Shown here: one piece after another, positions 44,240 through 51,748 of the stretch
Numbering within the stretch: position 1 is the first letter of the stretch
Layout of the letters: each line of letters begins with the position of its first letter
Assembly: GCA_021787595.1 (NCBI GenBank)
Contig: JAJYLQ010000019.1
Span: 1-64,000, forward strand
Reading direction: 5' to 3'
From: Chloroflexota bacterium
GTDB lineage: Bacteria > Chloroflexota > Anaerolineae > Anaerolineales > Villigracilaceae
DNA: 64,000 nt
Translations under genes and position numbers: made by a program
Notes under the pieces: model-generated
What the model saw: only the letters and a program-made list of their open reading frames with translations
The model's database searches: none
What the model was told of the DNA's origin: nothing

Positions 44240-45085
44240 ATGAGGACCGAATTCCTGATCGCAACCAATGGATTCGAAAGCACATGGCCCGCCATTGAAT
44301 ACGGCGCGTGGGCCGCGGCTTCGCTCGATGCGCCGGTAACTTTGCTAGGCATTGCCGAGCATCTGCCGAGCGCGCCGATTGATGACAAGTATCCTTTGGA
44401 AGATATTTTTGCGCGCGCCGTTGAATTATTTCGGCAAAAGGGAATCACTTATTGGCTTGAAATCCAAAACGGGAACGCGGAGGAGGTCATCCCGCGCCTC
44501 GCAAAGCAAAAGGATTGCATCACGGTTGTCGGTCCGCTGGGGCGTCCGCCCCTGCGCCGCCTGCTGGTGCGGCGTTCCATTCATCATTTGATGTCCGAGA
44601 TTTCCACGCCGATCCTTTATGTTCCACAGGCGCGCATCCCGCTGAAAAAGATGTTGATCTGTTTGGGCGGGCTGGGCTACGAAATCACGGCTGAGCATCT
44701 TGCCGCCCGCGTGGGCGTGATGAGCAAAGCTGAAGTCACATTGCTGCATGTGGCCCCGCCGGTTGATTTGGATTATCCCACCGCACGCGCCGAACGCGAA
44801 CAGTGGCGTGACTTGATGAACACCGATACGCTGCCGGGACGGAATCTGCGGCAAGCGCTCGAAACGGCACGCGGCGCAGGCCTGGCCGCATCTGTCAAAA
44901 CGCGGCAGGGAAATGTCGTCGAGGAAATTCTGGCCGAGATCAAAGAGGGAAATTACGATCTGGTCTGCATGGGCTCGCAATACAGCGCGCACAGCCTGCG
45001 TCGAATGTATGCGGCCAACGTCACCGGTGAAGTTGCGGAGAGCGCGCATTGCCCGATCTTGACCGCGCGTTATGTGCCTGAATAA
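44240..45085 (+). CDS. tandem universal stress protein (UspA) domains
   Basis: 281 residues with two Usp folds. The first (1-135) starts EFLIATNGFES and ends STPILYVPQ. The second (140-281) has MLICLGGLGYE and the end DLVCMGSQYSAHSLRRMYAANVTGEVAESAHCPILT, which only loosely fits the ATP-binding GxxGS motif. It sits 6 bases after the CHR pair and may be co-expressed. It probably binds a nucleotide or acts as a stress sensor; specific function is unknown. Confidence 0.88.
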   Translation: MRTEFLIATNGFESTWPAIEYGAWAAASLDAPVTLLGIAEHLPSAPIDDKYPLEDIFARAVELFRQKGITYWLEIQNGNAEEVIPRLAKQKDCITVVGPLGRPPLRRLLVRRSIHHLMSEISTPILYVPQARIPLKKMLICLGGLGYEITAEHLAARVGVMSKAEVTLLHVAPPVDLDYPTARAEREQWRDLMNTDTLPGRNLRQALETARGAGLAASVKTRQGNVVEEILAEIKEGNYDLVCMGSQYSAHSLRRMYAANVTGEVAESAHCPILTARYVPE

Positions 45086-45091
45086 TGGTAA

Positions 45092-45142
45092 GGGCACAGC
45101 GAGACGAATAAACGTTGAACCCGTGACGTGCACGCTGTGCCC
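45092..45142. terminator. long-loop hairpin between converging genes
   Basis: GGGCACAGCG (45092-45101) pairs perfectly with CGCTGTGCCC (45133-45142) over a 31-base loop that holds an ACGT-rich inner pairing. No T tract follows. It may end transcription from both sides. Confidence 0.45.
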
Positions 45143-45162
45143 CGACGCCCAACGGTCGTTCA

Positions 45163-45909
45163 TTATGCGCCGGGGACGAACTTCTTTTCCCATTCCGCGA
45201 TGGCGGCTTTGATCGCGGCCTGCACCTGCGGGTCAGTCACTTCGCCCACGCCGGAAAATCTCTCCATTCCAACCATGACAATCACACTGCCTTGCGGCGA
45301 TTCGATTAGCCGGATGCCGCGCTCGGCGAGCGATGTGCCGATCAGACTCTTTTGCAGGATGGAGTCAATTTGCGCGACCATGCTGCTGGCGGACGCAGGC
45401 GGTTCATCCTTCGACGCGGGGGCGGGTGCGGCTGCAGCCGGCGCTGGCTTCGGCTGGGAAACGGAAGCCGCTGCCGGCGGAGGCTGCGTCGTCCCCGAAG
45501 GGGAACGCGGCGTTGACAGTGACGGCGTTTGCGCGGCGATGGGACGCGAAACAGTCTGCGGCGCGGCGGCCGGCCTGGCTTCGATCCACGGACGCATCGT
45601 CACCATCAAATCAATCAATCGCTTGCGTTGTTCGACTGTCAGCTGCGAAGTGTCCACGCGCTGGCCATCGAGATCGAGCCGCGGCTGATTGTTATCGAGG
45701 CTGAGTTTGAGCAGGCTGTTATCAACGATGGGTGCGGGCGGGCTGGGAGGCGGCAGCGGCGCTTGAATTGCCTCTTCGTTTGCTTCTTCCTTCTTGCGCC
45801 TTTTATAGCCCTGGCCGCGGCCCTCGAAGAGACCAAAGAAATAACCAAAGAACATCAATGCAAGGCCGATGCCAATCAGTGCAAAAAGGGAAAGAGTGAT
45901 TGGTTGCAT
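45163..45909 (-). CDS. single-pass membrane protein of unknown function
   Basis: A 248-residue protein. The N-terminal membrane helix (about 5-25) is followed by a basic stretch (KRRKKEE), so the rest is cytoplasmic. A middle part has SQLTVEQRKRLIDLMVTMRPW, then an Ala/Pro/Ser-rich linker (about 110-175). The C-terminal domain (about 178-248: MVAQIDSILQKSLIGTSLAERGIRL, GSVIVMVGMERFSGVGEV) has no match I recognise. It follows mutM by 3 bases and is co-transcribed with it. Confidence 0.75.
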   Translation of the reverse strand: MQPITLSLFALIGIGLALMFFGYFFGLFEGRGQGYKRRKKEEANEEAIQAPLPPPSPPAPIVDNSLLKLSLDNNQPRLDLDGQRVDTSQLTVEQRKRLIDLMVTMRPWIEARPAAAPQTVSRPIAAQTPSLSTPRSPSGTTQPPPAAASVSQPKPAPAAAAPAPASKDEPPASASSMVAQIDSILQKSLIGTSLAERGIRLIESPQGSVIVMVGMERFSGVGEVTDPQVQAAIKAAIAEWEKKFVPGA

Positions 45910-45912
45910 GAC

Positions 45913-46773
45913 TTACTTCCTTTGACAATTCGGACAGAAGTGCGTGCTGCGCTGTCCGACAACGATCCTCTTGATCTTTGTTCCGCAGACCGGACATTTT
46001 TCACCGGTGCGTCCATAGACGCGGAAATGGTTTTGGAAATCTCCGCCGCGATAAACCCGGTCAATGCTGGCGCCGTTGCGGCGGATGCCTTCCCGCAAAA
46101 CTTCCCGGATGGCATCATGCAATCGTTCGGCCTGCCTTTTTGTTACTGAATTCGATGATTTCAGCGGATGCAATTTCGCCGTGTGCAGAGCTTCATCGGT
46201 ATAGATATTGCCAAGCCCGGCGATGAAAGTTTGATCGAGAAGCAGGGGTTTGAGCTGGCGATGGCGCGATACAAGCGCATTGTACAACCATTGCGGTGTA
46301 AAGTCATCGCTCAATGGTTCGGGGCCGAGTTTGCCCAGCACTTTCTCGATGTTATCTGTCAGCCAAACGCGGCCGAACTTGCGCGTGTCATTGAAGACGA
46401 GGTACGTTTCCTTCACCCCAACCCCTCTCCCATGGGGAGAGGGGAAAGGGGCGAGGGTGAGAATCAACCGGTCGTGTTTTTCTGCTTTTATTTTACCGTC
46501 TTTAATAACCAAATCTCCGCTCATGCGGAGATGGATGAGGAGATGGTAAGCCCTGCCTTGAGGCTCTCGAAGGGGTGTGAGTTGAATGTTCAGAAATTTT
46601 GCGCGGCGGCCAACGCTTTGAATGACTTGTCCTTGAATTTGTTCTCTGAATTTTTTTGCGGATGGCATGGCCAGCGTCCGCGCCCAGCGGACATCGGCTT
46701 CGAGGATTGTTTTGCCGACGAGTTCGGGGCGCAGCGTCCGCGCGATGGTTTCGACTTCGGGAAGTTCAGGCAT
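45913..46773 (-). CDS. mutM: formamidopyrimidine-DNA glycosylase (Fpg/MutM)
   Basis: A 286-residue base-excision repair enzyme that removes 8-oxoguanine and ring-opened purines. The N-terminal catalytic Pro and Glu are in PELPEVETI. The helix-two-turn-helix has FIAGLGNIYTDEAL, and the C-terminal zinc finger has CPVCGTKI and HFCPNCQ. Between HDRLILTL and TYLVFNDTRKFGR, residues 108-122 (PFPSPHGRGVGVKE region) are extra compared with the family and are encoded by the palindromic repeat at 46411-46461. Another slightly long loop (TPLREPQGRAY, about 66-76) may be of similar origin. Confidence 0.94.
   Translation of the reverse strand: MPELPEVETIARTLRPELVGKTILEADVRWARTLAMPSAKKFREQIQGQVIQSVGRRAKFLNIQLTPLREPQGRAYHLLIHLRMSGDLVIKDGKIKAEKHDRLILTLAPFPSPHGRGVGVKETYLVFNDTRKFGRVWLTDNIEKVLGKLGPEPLSDDFTPQWLYNALVSRHRQLKPLLLDQTFIAGLGNIYTDEALHTAKLHPLKSSNSVTKRQAERLHDAIREVLREGIRRNGASIDRVYRGGDFQNHFRVYGRTGEKCPVCGTKIKRIVVGQRSTHFCPNCQRK
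46411..46461. repeat. in-frame palindromic repeat within mutM
   Basis: CCCCTCTCCC (46422-46431) pairs perfectly with GGGAGAGGGG (46435-46444). Outer flanks TTCACCCC and GGGTGAG form a weaker second stem. It is the same family as the elements in elp3 and meaB. Confidence 0.85.
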
Positions 46774-46782
46774 GAGTTAAGT

Positions 46783-46847
46783 ATCAGGTGTCAAGTGCCG
46801 CGTGTCAAGTAGGGATGAAACTCGATACCTGACACGTGACACTTGAA
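46783..46847. repeat. inverted heptamer repeat array
   Basis: Four 7-bp units (ATCAGGT, GTCAAGT, GCCGCGT, GTCAAGT) and, after a 16-base loop, three inverted units (ACCTGAC, ACGTGAC, ACTTGAA). It fills the gap between prs and mutM, where it could fold into a hairpin and affect the operon transcript. Confidence 0.8.
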
Positions 46848-46852
46848 CACTT

Positions 46853-47848
46853 TTACTCGTTGAACATCTCTCCCACGCTCCGGCCTTCGTGAGCGCGTTT
46901 GATGACTTCGCCCAATAATTCTGCCACAGACAGGATTGTGATGCGGCCTTTCAGATATTTCATTTTCTCTTCGGGAACTGGAACCGAATCGGTTGTGATG
47001 ATGTGTTTGATGGGCAGATCTGCCAGCCGCTCTGCCGCGTCGCGCGAAAGAATCGGGTGGACGAAAGCCAGGTAAATATCCTGTGCGCCGTTTTGTCTGA
47101 CGATGTTTACAGCCTGCGCGATGGAGCCTCCGGTGTTCACTTCATCATCCACGATCAGAACGTCGCGGCCCTTTACTTCACCGATCAAAGTCAAAGCTTC
47201 AGCCTTCGCGTCATTTCCCGAACGGCGCTTTTCGATGAACGCGATGGGCGTATCCAGATCCGCAGCGTAGTTGCGGCCTTTTTTGGCAAAGCCCAGATCC
47301 GTCGCGACCACGACCGGGTCCTTCAACTGCGACCAGATCGTCATCTTGAGATGTTCGGTGATCGTGTGGGATGCGGTCAACACATCGCCGGGGACCGAGA
47401 AGAAGCCCTGGATCTGTCCCGCGTGCGGGTCGAGAGTCATGTAACGGTCTGCTCCGGCGACTTCGATCATGTCGGCCACCAGCCGCGCCGAGATCGGGAC
47501 GCGCGGCTGGTCTTTTTTATCCGAGCGCCCGTAGGCGAGGTAGGGAACGACCGCGGTGATGCGCGCGGCGGAATCGAGCCGCAGGGTTTGAATGGTGATC
47601 AACAATTCCATCAGGTTGCGATGCACGGGTGACGCGGTGTGCTGGATTACATACACATCCTGGCCGCGCACGCTCTTATCGAGTTTGATGAACAGATTTT
47701 CATTGGGGAATTCGATGACCTCGTGTCCGCACAAGGGGGAGCCCAGATATTTTGAAATTTTACCTGCCAGTTCGGGCGAGCCGGTACCGGAAAAAAGTTT
47801 GATCTCCCCGTAGACTTTCATTTCGTGCTGGTGATAATGAGTGCTCAT
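46853..47848 (-). CDS. prs: ribose-phosphate pyrophosphokinase
   Basis: A 331-residue enzyme that makes PRPP from ribose 5-phosphate and ATP for nucleotide, His and Trp synthesis. Landmarks are LFSGTGSPELAGKI, the ATP site VPYLAYGRSDKKDQPRVPISA, LDPHAGQIQGFF, and the PRPP loop VLIVDDEVNTGGS. The start at 47848 has GGAGGG upstream and overlaps the stop of the GNAT gene (ATGA). An internal Met at residue 10 is nearer the usual family start. Confidence 0.94.
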   Translation of the reverse strand: MSTHYHQHEMKVYGEIKLFSGTGSPELAGKISKYLGSPLCGHEVIEFPNENLFIKLDKSVRGQDVYVIQHTASPVHRNLMELLITIQTLRLDSAARITAVVPYLAYGRSDKKDQPRVPISARLVADMIEVAGADRYMTLDPHAGQIQGFFSVPGDVLTASHTITEHLKMTIWSQLKDPVVVATDLGFAKKGRNYAADLDTPIAFIEKRRSGNDAKAEALTLIGEVKGRDVLIVDDEVNTGGSIAQAVNIVRQNGAQDIYLAFVHPILSRDAAERLADLPIKHIITTDSVPVPEEKMKYLKGRITILSVAELLGEVIKRAHEGRSVGEMFNE

Positions 47849-48393
47849 TTACCCTCCGGGCGTGCGTCCCATTCCGAACGCAAAACGCTCATAACATAAT
47901 CGTTAGCATACTTACCATGCCTGTAAACAGCCTCGCGCAATGTGCCCTCCAAAATAAAACCCGCTTTTTCATAAGCGCGTAGGGCGCGCGGGTTGGTTGA
48001 ATAGACTCGCAAATAAATGCGGTTCAGGTTCAATGTTTCAAAACCATGCTGCAACAATAATTGCATTGTCTCGGTGCCATAACCTTGATTCCATACCGAT
48101 TTATCGCCGATCATGATTCCAAGTTCGCCGGCGCGATGCGTCCATTCGATATTGAAGAAACTGCAATTGCCGATCAGTTTCCAGTCTTTGTCCTCCTTTA
48201 TTTCGATTGCCATTGGCTTCTCGTGCGGATCGCGGCTTCCAACACCTTCGAACCATTTCTCCTCATCGCTCATGGACATGGGCAAATAGATCGCCAGGCC
48301 CTCCGTGACTTCGGGGTCGTTGATCCACTCGTAAAACTTTGGAATGTCGCGTTTCTCCACGCCGCGCAAGCGGATGCGTTTGCCATAGATCAT
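47845..48393 (-). CDS. GNAT acetyltransferase (RimJ/SpeG-like)
   Basis: A 182-residue N-acetyltransferase. The beginning RIRLRGVEKRDIPKFYEWINDPEV, the acetyl-CoA loop WNQGYGTETMQLLL and the end NLNRIYLRVYSTNPRALRAYEKAGFILEG fit the RimJ/RimL/SpeG group that acetylates protein N-termini or polyamines. Its stop overlaps the prs start and its start overlaps the meaB stop, each by ATGA, so the three genes are translationally linked. Confidence 0.9.
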   Translation of the reverse strand: MIYGKRIRLRGVEKRDIPKFYEWINDPEVTEGLAIYLPMSMSDEEKWFEGVGSRDPHEKPMAIEIKEDKDWKLIGNCSFFNIEWTHRAGELGIMIGDKSVWNQGYGTETMQLLLQHGFETLNLNRIYLRVYSTNPRALRAYEKAGFILEGTLREAVYRHGKYANDYVMSVLRSEWDARPEGK

Positions 48394-49403
48394 TTCGCCC
48401 TCCCATTTGTCAGCAGCTTGACCGCTTCACCCGGTGACAAACTTCTTTCGAAAACCTGGCGCATGACTTCATCGTAACGCGTTTGCGGGACACGCTCGCG
48501 GAATTGACTCATCAGTCTCTCTTGCAGCGCCGTCTCCATCTCGGACTCGAGGCGGGCGCGCTCACGAACGGCCCAATCTCCGCTGACGCGTAGATGCTCG
48601 GCGTGCTTCGCGATTTGCCCGGCCAGTTCAGCGATTCCATTTCCTTCGGTTGCGATGGTTTTGATGATCGGAGGAATCCACATGTTGCCCTCACCCCCAC
48701 CCCCTCTCCCAACGGGAGAGGGGCGCAGGGGTGAGGGGACACCGTGATGCAAATAAACTCTTTGTGTTGGATGCGCCATCTCCAGCATGGACTTGAGCGC
48801 CTTCTCGGTATTTTCCACGCCGGGGCGGTCCGCTTTGTTTACGACCAGGATGTCTGCAATTTCGAGGATGCCGGCTTTGATGGCCTGGATATCGTCGCCG
48901 AGTCCGGGCGCTTCCACCACCAGCGTGGTATGGGCCAATCGGGCGATGTCCACTTCACTTTGTCCCGCGCCGACCGTTTCGATCATGACCACATCGTAAC
49001 CTGCCGCGTCGAAGACTTGCGCCATGCCCGCAGTCGCTTGCGCCAATCCGCCGAGCGAGCCGCGCGAGGCCATCGAACGGATGAACACGCCGTCGTCGCC
49101 GCTCAAATCCTTCATGCGGACACGGTCGCCCAACACCGCGCCGCCCGTGAATGGACTCGATGGATCCACAGCGACAATCGCAACGCGTTTGTTCTGCGTT
49201 CGGAAATGCAACGCGAGTTGATTGACCAGCGACGATTTGCCTGTGCCCGGCGCGCCGGTCACGCCGATGAGGTGTGCCTTGCCCGTGCGCGGAAAAAGCG
49301 AATCCAGCGCGGCGCGGCCATCGGGCGTGTCGTTTTCGATTTGAGTCAGCAGGCGCGCCAGCGCGAGACGGTCACCGTTCAAAACTGAATCTATCAAAGT
49401 CAT
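48390..49403 (-). CDS. meaB: methylmalonyl-CoA mutase-associated GTPase MeaB
   Basis: 337 residues from MTLIDSV at 49403; the longer frame to 49445 runs into a repeat and is less likely. A G3E GTPase: Walker A GVTGAPGTGKSS, DPSSPFTGGAVLGDRVRM, ETVGAGQSE and NKADRPG. It guards and reloads adenosylcobalamin in methylmalonyl-CoA mutase. Residues about 221-239 (SPLRPSPVGRGGGGEG) are extra compared with the family, located just before WIPPIIKTIATEGNGI, and are encoded by a palindromic repeat. The mutase B12-binding subunit lies just upstream. Confidence 0.93.
   Translation of the reverse strand: MTLIDSVLNGDRLALARLLTQIENDTPDGRAALDSLFPRTGKAHLIGVTGAPGTGKSSLVNQLALHFRTQNKRVAIVAVDPSSPFTGGAVLGDRVRMKDLSGDDGVFIRSMASRGSLGGLAQATAGMAQVFDAAGYDVVMIETVGAGQSEVDIARLAHTTLVVEAPGLGDDIQAIKAGILEIADILVVNKADRPGVENTEKALKSMLEMAHPTQRVYLHHGVPSPLRPSPVGRGGGGEGNMWIPPIIKTIATEGNGIAELAGQIAKHAEHLRVSGDWAVRERARLESEMETALQERLMSQFRERVPQTRYDEVMRQVFERSLSPGEAVKLLTNGRAK
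48688..48737. repeat. in-frame palindromic repeat within meaB
   Basis: A 50-bp double palindrome: the outer arms CCCTCACCCC (48688-48697) and GGGGTGAGGG (48728-48737) and the inner arms CCCCTCTCCC (48701-48710) and GGGAGAGGGG (48714-48723) are both perfect. It is the best-preserved copy of the family. Confidence 0.9.
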
Positions 49404-49415
49404 AAATCCATTCAC

Positions 49416-49508
49416 CACAGATAAACACAGACCCTGAACCCTCAAGGAGCAAATGGCATAGGGCGTCGAACGCGGATTCTTTATGCCAGGAATTCACGTT
49501 TATCTGTG
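49416..49508. repeat. long inverted repeat with CACAGATAAAC ends
   Basis: CACAGATAAAC (49416-49426) and GTTTATCTGTG (49498-49508) are perfect inverted ends about 93 bases apart, with an inner GGCATA/TATGCC pair. It lies between meaB and the B12-binding gene. The left flank CATTCACCACAG resembles other repeats of the window (33480, 63980). Confidence 0.75.
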
Positions 49509-49519
49509 TCCGCATGCGG

Positions 49520-49963
49520 CTATTTCTCCGAAATCGAATTTCGAATATCCTTCACGATATCTTCCGTCGAAGCGCCGGGGCCGTACACGCCGCTGATGCC
49601 CAGTTCCATCAAACGCGGAATATCCTCATCCGGCACGATGCCGCCGATGAATACTCTGACACGCGTCTGCCCGTTGGCCTTCAATAATTCCATGATGCGC
49701 GGCGCCAGCGCCATGTGCGCGCCGGATAGAATCGAAAGTCCCACCACATCCACATCCTCCTGCAAAGCGGCTTCAGCGATCATTTCGGGGGTTTGGCGCA
49801 GGCCGGTGTAGATCACTTCCATGCCGGCATCGCGCAGCGCGCGCGCCACCACTTTTGCGCCGCGGTCGTGCCCGTCGAGGCCGGGCTTGGCCACCAGCAC
49901 GCGGATCTTCTTATCGCTCGAAGTGGTTTGCTCGCCTGCCCCATGTTTTCCAGGGTTGACCAT
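49520..49963 (-). CDS. methylmalonyl-CoA mutase B12-binding subunit
   Basis: A 147-residue stand-alone cobalamin-binding domain. The DxHxxG motif that places the His under cobalt is visible in [10 protein letters not shown], followed by GLSILSGAH and [10 protein letters not shown], typical of the C-terminal part of methylmalonyl-CoA mutase. It would pair with a separate catalytic subunit not seen in this window. Placed ahead of meaB on the same strand, it fits propionate or succinate metabolism. Confidence 0.92.
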   Translation of the reverse strand: MVNPGKHGAGEQTTSSDKKIRVLVAKPGLDGHDRGAKVVARALRDAGMEVIYTGLRQTPEMIAEAALQEDVDVVGLSILSGAHMALAPRIMELLKANGQTRVRVFIGGIVPDEDIPRLMELGISGVYGPGASTEDIVKDIRNSISEK

Positions 49964-50109
49964 TTTTCCTCCGCGGGTGAATTCGCTGAAATTATACTAT
50001 GCCGCTTAAAGCCTCCATCGTTGATGAATAACCCGAATGTAACGAATCCCATTCTGCAATTCATCTGCAATTCTGGTGATTTTCCAGGCGGCGGTTCAAA
50101 ATTAAAATA

Positions 50110-50118
50110 TGCTATACT
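50110..50118 (+). promoter_or_regulatory. extended -10 promoter giving a leaderless mRNA
   Basis: TGC followed by TATACT (50113-50118) is an extended -10 element. Its expected start point is 50125, the A of the ATG of the first operon gene. No consensus -35 is visible. The eight-gene operon is thus predicted to begin with a leaderless transcript. Confidence 0.6.
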
Positions 50119-50124
50119 CTTATT

Positions 50125-50403
50125 ATGCAAAACCCTGACGGGCAGGCATCGTGGCATACGGGCCACCTACAGCCGCGCGAACACTGGCTTCAATGGGCTG
50201 AAACGTTGCACCGTTATCAACTTGATGGGATTGCATCCTGGTTCCTTGATGCCGGCAGGCCGCTGGCTCTGCTCTCCGCGCAGCTGCTTTATTTCGGGCG
50301 TCCGTTTCTTGGACAAGGCGTTGAGTCGCTCGCCCGTATGCTCGAATCAGACGATGAAGCGCGCGCCTTCGCTTCGTTCCTCGATGGGGAATCTTTCTCA
50401 TGA
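50125..50403 (+). CDS. small protein, first gene of unknown operon
   Basis: A 92-residue soluble protein with two helical stretches: HWLQWAETLHRYQLDGIASWFLDAG, and PLALLSAQLLYFGRPF followed by ESLARMLESDDEARAFASFL. There is no signal peptide; the middle is hydrophobic enough to pack on a membrane. It overlaps the next gene by ATGA and the TATACT promoter abuts its ATG. I do not recognise it. Confidence 0.7.
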   Translation: MQNPDGQASWHTGHLQPREHWLQWAETLHRYQLDGIASWFLDAGRPLALLSAQLLYFGRPFLGQGVESLARMLESDDEARAFASFLDGESFS

Positions 50404-51137
50404 ACCTGATTGGACTCGGCGTCGTCGGCTTTTCTGCCATTCTCCTTCTGGCTCTTTCACTTATTAAACGTAAATCACCAGTCAATTTGCGCTCCATCCC
50501 CGCGCTGTCGAAGTTGTACCGCGCCTTTGGCTTGAGCGTCGAAGACGGAACACGGCTTTTTGTCGGGCTGGGAAATACCAGCTTGTTGACGCCGTCGGCG
50601 GGCGCGCCGCTGGCAGGTCTGGGAATGCTGCGCCACCTCGCGGAACGGACCTCGCTCAGCGACAATCCGCCGATTGCGGCTTCCGGCGATTCTGCGCTGG
50701 CGCTGCTCGCACAGGATACGCTCGAAGCCGGTTATAAAGCCGCGGGCGCGGGAGAGTTTTATCAACCAACGACTGGACGTTTGACCGGCCTGACTCCTTT
50801 TTCGTCGGCGGCAGGAACGATCCCGATCCTGTTCGATGAAAATGTTTCGGCCAGCATTTTGATCGGCCACTTTGGCGTGGAGTCTGCGTTGATTGCCGAT
50901 GCCGCAGACCGCGAGAATGAATTTCTGCTCGGCTCCAGCGATGACCTTTCGGCGCAGGCCGCGTTGTTTGCGTCCGCGCCCGAAGCGCTGATCGGCGAGG
51001 AACTTTTTGCGACCGGCGCGTATTTGGGAGCGACTGCTTCGCATGAAGCCAGTCTGACGGTCCAGGACATTTTGCGCTGGGCCATCATTTTGATTTTGCT
51101 CGCGGGTGCGGCTTTGAAATTTTTGGGGATCACCTGA
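50400..51137 (+). CDS. DUF6754-like membrane protein
   Basis: A 245-residue protein with a membrane helix at each end (about 3-20 and 222-243). The central domain contains the run YRAFGLSVEDGTRLFVGLGN, SGDSALALLAQDTLEAGY, GLTPFSSAAGTIPILFDEN and LIGHFGVESALIADAA. This pattern fits my memory of DUF6754, a family of unknown function, but I cannot verify it here. It is the second gene in the eight-gene operon and is overlapped on both sides (ATGA and TGATG). Confidence 0.75.
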   Translation: MNLIGLGVVGFSAILLLALSLIKRKSPVNLRSIPALSKLYRAFGLSVEDGTRLFVGLGNTSLLTPSAGAPLAGLGMLRHLAERTSLSDNPPIAASGDSALALLAQDTLEAGYKAAGAGEFYQPTTGRLTGLTPFSSAAGTIPILFDENVSASILIGHFGVESALIADAADRENEFLLGSSDDLSAQAALFASAPEALIGEELFATGAYLGATASHEASLTVQDILRWAIILILLAGAALKFLGIT

Positions 51138-51748
51138 TGCGTTACGTTGCGCTTGTCCTTGCAATTCTCACCGGGCTGATCGTTCTCGTCGGATATTTCG
51201 TCCCGGCATTGGCTCCGGTTCAAGATATGTTGTTGACTTGGTCCATTATTTTGGCGGGAACGGCTACGCTGGTTGGCGTGTTCAATTTAATCCTTGTTCA
51301 TGGGACAAAAGTCACGAAGCGCGAGAAGGGCAGCATTTATAGTGCGTTGTTATTGTTCTGCCTGTTCGCGGCATTTATTTTCGGGCTTGCGCTTGGCCCC
51401 GATCATCCTGACATCCGTTTACTGGTGGATGTGGTCATCGTTCCGGTCGAAGCAACTTTGATGGCCTTACTGGCTGTCACGCTTCTTTACGCAAGCATCC
51501 GTCTTTTGCGGCGCCGCGCCAATGTGATGAGCGTGGTTTTTATTCTCACTGCTGTGTTGATGCTGTTTGCTTCTGCAACGCTGCCGTTTGGCGAGATCGG
51601 CCCGTTGAATGATTTTCTCCGGCCATGGTTTCAACACGTGCTGGCATTGGGCGGAGCGCGCGGTATTTTGATCGGCGTTGCGCTCGGCACACTGACGACC
51701 GGCCTGCGCGTGCTGTTCGGCGCGGATCGTCCGTATGGCGGCAAATAA
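51137..51748 (+). CDS. six-helix membrane protein of unknown function
   Basis: 203 residues with about six hydrophobic helices (near 4-24, 30-53, 67-87, 95-120, 130-148, 165-190). It has no obvious catalytic motif; a basic loop RRRANVM lies between helices 4 and 5. Start and stop codons interlock with both neighbours, so it is part of the same membrane complex or pathway by inference. Confidence 0.75.
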   Translation: MRYVALVLAILTGLIVLVGYFVPALAPVQDMLLTWSIILAGTATLVGVFNLILVHGTKVTKREKGSIYSALLLFCLFAAFIFGLALGPDHPDIRLLVDVVIVPVEATLMALLAVTLLYASIRLLRRRANVMSVVFILTAVLMLFASATLPFGEIGPLNDFLRPWFQHVLALGGARGILIGVALGTLTTGLRVLFGADRPYGGK

